Below are positions 24,035-25,647 of a stretch of 25,647 nt of DNA, piece after piece. The notes under the pieces were generated by a model. The model saw only the letters and a list, made by a program, of their open reading frames with translations. It was not told the DNA's origin and made no database searches. Numbering within the stretch: the first letter of the stretch is position 1; each line of letters opens with the position of its first letter. The DNA is from CAZQVN01 sp964596775 (GTDB lineage: Bacteria; Eisenbacteria; RBG-16-71-46; JABDJR01; JAWXBZ01), in contig CAZQVN010000051.1 in assembly GCA_964596775.1 (NCBI GenBank), positions 1 to 25,647 on the forward strand, read 5' to 3'. The position numbers and the translations under genes were made by a program.

Positions 24035-25647
24035 TGCGCGACCACGTCCTCCAGGAGCGCCAGTTCCTGCAGCGGGGCCACGGTCAGTCCCGAAAGGAGC
24101 AGCGACTCGATCCCGGACACGGCGGCCATGGCGCCGGGCACCGTGGTCACGACGGGAATCCCCCGGGCCACCGCGGCCATGCGGATCGCCTGGTCGTCGT
24201 GCTGGGAGGGACCGCCCTGCGGCGTGTTGATCACGAGCTGGATCTCGCCGGACTCGATCAGGTCCATGATGTTCGGCGGATCCTCGACGACTTTCCGCAC
24301 CGCGTCCACGACGATCCCGTTCATCTTGAGAAAGCGGGCCGTTCCGCGGGTGGCGGTGATGGCGAATCCCATCTCCACGAGTTTCTTGGTGAGGAACACG
24401 ATGGCGCGCTTGTCGGCGTCGCGCACGGAGAGGAAGACGCGGCCGGAGACGGGGAGCCCTTCGCCGCTGCCGAGCTGGGCCTTGGCGTAGGCCCGGCCGA
24501 AATCGCGGCCGATCCCCATGACCTCGCCGGTGGACTTCATCTCCGGGCCGAGCAGCGTGTCCTCGCCGGGGAAGCGCTCGAACGGGAGGACCGCCTTCTT
24601 GACGCTGACCTGGATCGGCACGGGGGTGTCGACGGCGTTCAGCTCCCGGAGCTTCCGCCCCACCATGACCCGGGTGGCCAGGCGGGCCAGCGGCAGGCCG
24701 ATGGCCTTGCTGGCGAACGGAACGGTGCGGGAACCGCGGGGATTCACCTCGAGGATGTAGATGATGCCGCTGCGGATCGCAAACTGGATGTTGAGCAGTC
24801 CGACCACCTGGAGCTCCAGGGCGATGGCCCGGGTGAGGGCGTCGATGCGCCGGATCATGGCGTCACCGACCGAGTACGGGGGGATCACGCAGGAGGAGTC
24901 GCCGGAGTGGATACCGGCCTCCTCGATGTGTTCCATGATCGCCCCGACGAGCACGTCCGTTCCGTCCGAAACCGCGTCCACATCGAGTTCCACCGCGTCT
25001 TCGAGGAACTGGTCGATGAGCAGAGGCGATTCGGGGGACAGTTTTACCCCCTGGTCCAGCAGTTGTTCCAGCGACGCCGTGTCGTAGAGGATCTTCATCC
25101 CCCGCCCGCCGAGGACGTAGGACGGCCGGACGAGGACCGGAAAACCGAGCCGCTCGGCGGCGCGGATCGCGTCCCGGCGGCTCCGGGCGATGAGGCTCGA
25201 GGGTTGGGTCAGTCCCAGCTTGTCCACGAGCGCCTTGAAGCGGTCGCGGTTTTCCGCCCGGTCGATGGCATCGGGCTGGGTGCCGAGGATCGGAACGCCG
25301 GCCCGGTACAGGGCGTCCGCGAGTTTCAGCGGCGTCTGCCCGCCGAGCTGGAGGATCACGCCGAGCGGCTTTTCCCGGTCGATGACGTTCAGCACGTGCT
25401 CCACCGAGAGCGGCTCGAAATAGAGGCGGTCCGACGTGTCGTAGTCGGTGGACACGGTTTCCGGGTTGGAGTTGAGCATGATGACCTTGTACCCCTCCTC
25501 GCGGAGGGCCCGGCAGGCCTGGACGCAGCAGTAGTCGAACTCGATCCCCTGGCCGATCCGGTTCGGCCCGGAGCCGAGGATCATCACCGCCTGCTTTCCG
25601 AGCGGCTCCCCTTCGTCCTCGAACTCGTAGGTGGAGTAGTAGTACGG
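24031..25647 (-). CDS. carB: Carbamoyl-phosphate synthase large subunit, C-terminal half (partial)
   Basis: The frame enters from the right edge of the window, with no start inside it, and supplies 538 residues matching the second half of CarB (about 1,070 residues in full). Visible are YYYSTYE, the GSGPNRIGQGIEFDYCCV nucleotide-sugar-like fold start, the second ATP-grasp domain with RPSYVLGGRGM and EVNPRGSRTVPF, and the C-terminal MGS-like allosteric domain (SGRVFLSV onward). The second ATP-grasp site phosphorylates carbamate to carbamoyl phosphate, and the final domain binds regulators such as UMP or ornithine. It overlaps the TPR lipoprotein gene by ATGA. carA and other pyr genes may lie further upstream, beyond the window. 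Confidence 0.97.
   Translation of the reverse strand, partial: PYYYSTYEFEDEGEPLGKQAVMILGSGPNRIGQGIEFDYCCVQACRALREEGYKVIMLNSNPETVSTDYDTSDRLYFEPLSVEHVLNVIDREKPLGVILQLGGQTPLKLADALYRAGVPILGTQPDAIDRAENRDRFKALVDKLGLTQPSSLIARSRRDAIRAAERLGFPVLVRPSYVLGGRGMKILYDTASLEQLLDQGVKLSPESPLLIDQFLEDAVELDVDAVSDGTDVLVGAIMEHIEEAGIHSGDSSCVIPPYSVGDAMIRRIDALTRAIALELQVVGLLNIQFAIRSGIIYILEVNPRGSRTVPFASKAIGLPLARLATRVMVGRKLRELNAVDTPVPIQVSVKKAVLPFERFPGEDTLLGPEMKSTGEVMGIGRDFGRAYAKAQLGSGEGLPVSGRVFLSVRDADKRAIVFLTKKLVEMGFAITATRGTARFLKMNGIVVDAVRKVVEDPPNIMDLIESGEIQLVINTPQGGPSQHDDQAIRMAAVARGIPVVTTVPGAMAAVSGIESLLLSGLTVAPLQELALLEDVVAQ

Overview
This GC-rich window (roughly two-thirds G+C by eye) carries about twenty protein-coding genes, all on the minus strand and nearly all packed with 1-8 bp overlaps or gaps of a few bases. 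I see no rRNA, tRNA, CRISPR array, insertion sequence or integrase, and no stretch over 300 bases without a gene. It reads as a chromosomal segment of a Gram-negative-type, diderm bacterium: it has a Wza-type polysaccharide exporter and a TPR lipoprotein that starts with a Cys-Ala-Tyr-Tyr-Asn-Thr-Phe motif familiar from FCB-group candidate phyla (Eisenbacteria/Krumholzibacteria/Latescibacteria-like). That placement is a low-confidence inference.

In transcription order (right to left) the first block is pyrimidine biosynthesis: 3' half of carB, a TPR outer-membrane-type lipoprotein, pyrK, pyrD (class 1B), an unrecognised 79-residue helical protein, and pyrF. pyrF overlaps the next gene by 4 bp. 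That gene encodes an unusual fusion of an L,D-transpeptidase (YkuD) domain to a MurC-like Mur ligase. Then come a HEXXH zinc metallopeptidase-like protein and a Ddl-like ATP-grasp ligase. These three genes contain two ATP-dependent ligase folds, a transpeptidase and a putative peptidase, and are the best candidate here for an undescribed peptide- or peptidoglycan-modifying system.

A 218-bp intergenic region follows, holding a near-consensus sigma-70 promoter with an overlapping dyad. It drives a surface-polysaccharide cluster: ugd, a short RmlC-like cupin, rmlB, wecB, a four-SLBB Wza-like exporter, a GT4 glycosyltransferase, and a large membrane protein with eight C-terminal TPRs. Together these supply UDP-glucuronate, a dTDP-4-keto-6-deoxysugar and UDP-ManNAc, assemble glycan and export it. 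No flippase, polymerase, Wzc-type copolymerase, rmlA or rmlD is in the window.

After a 58-bp gap the left end holds a pair of M16 peptidases (one with the zinc site, one without), a membrane-bound GAF-SpoIIE/PP2C phosphatase of the RsbU kind, and a CPBP-family intramembrane protease with His/Cys-rich tails. Their tight spacing suggests co-transcription and perhaps a proteolysis/stress-signalling group.
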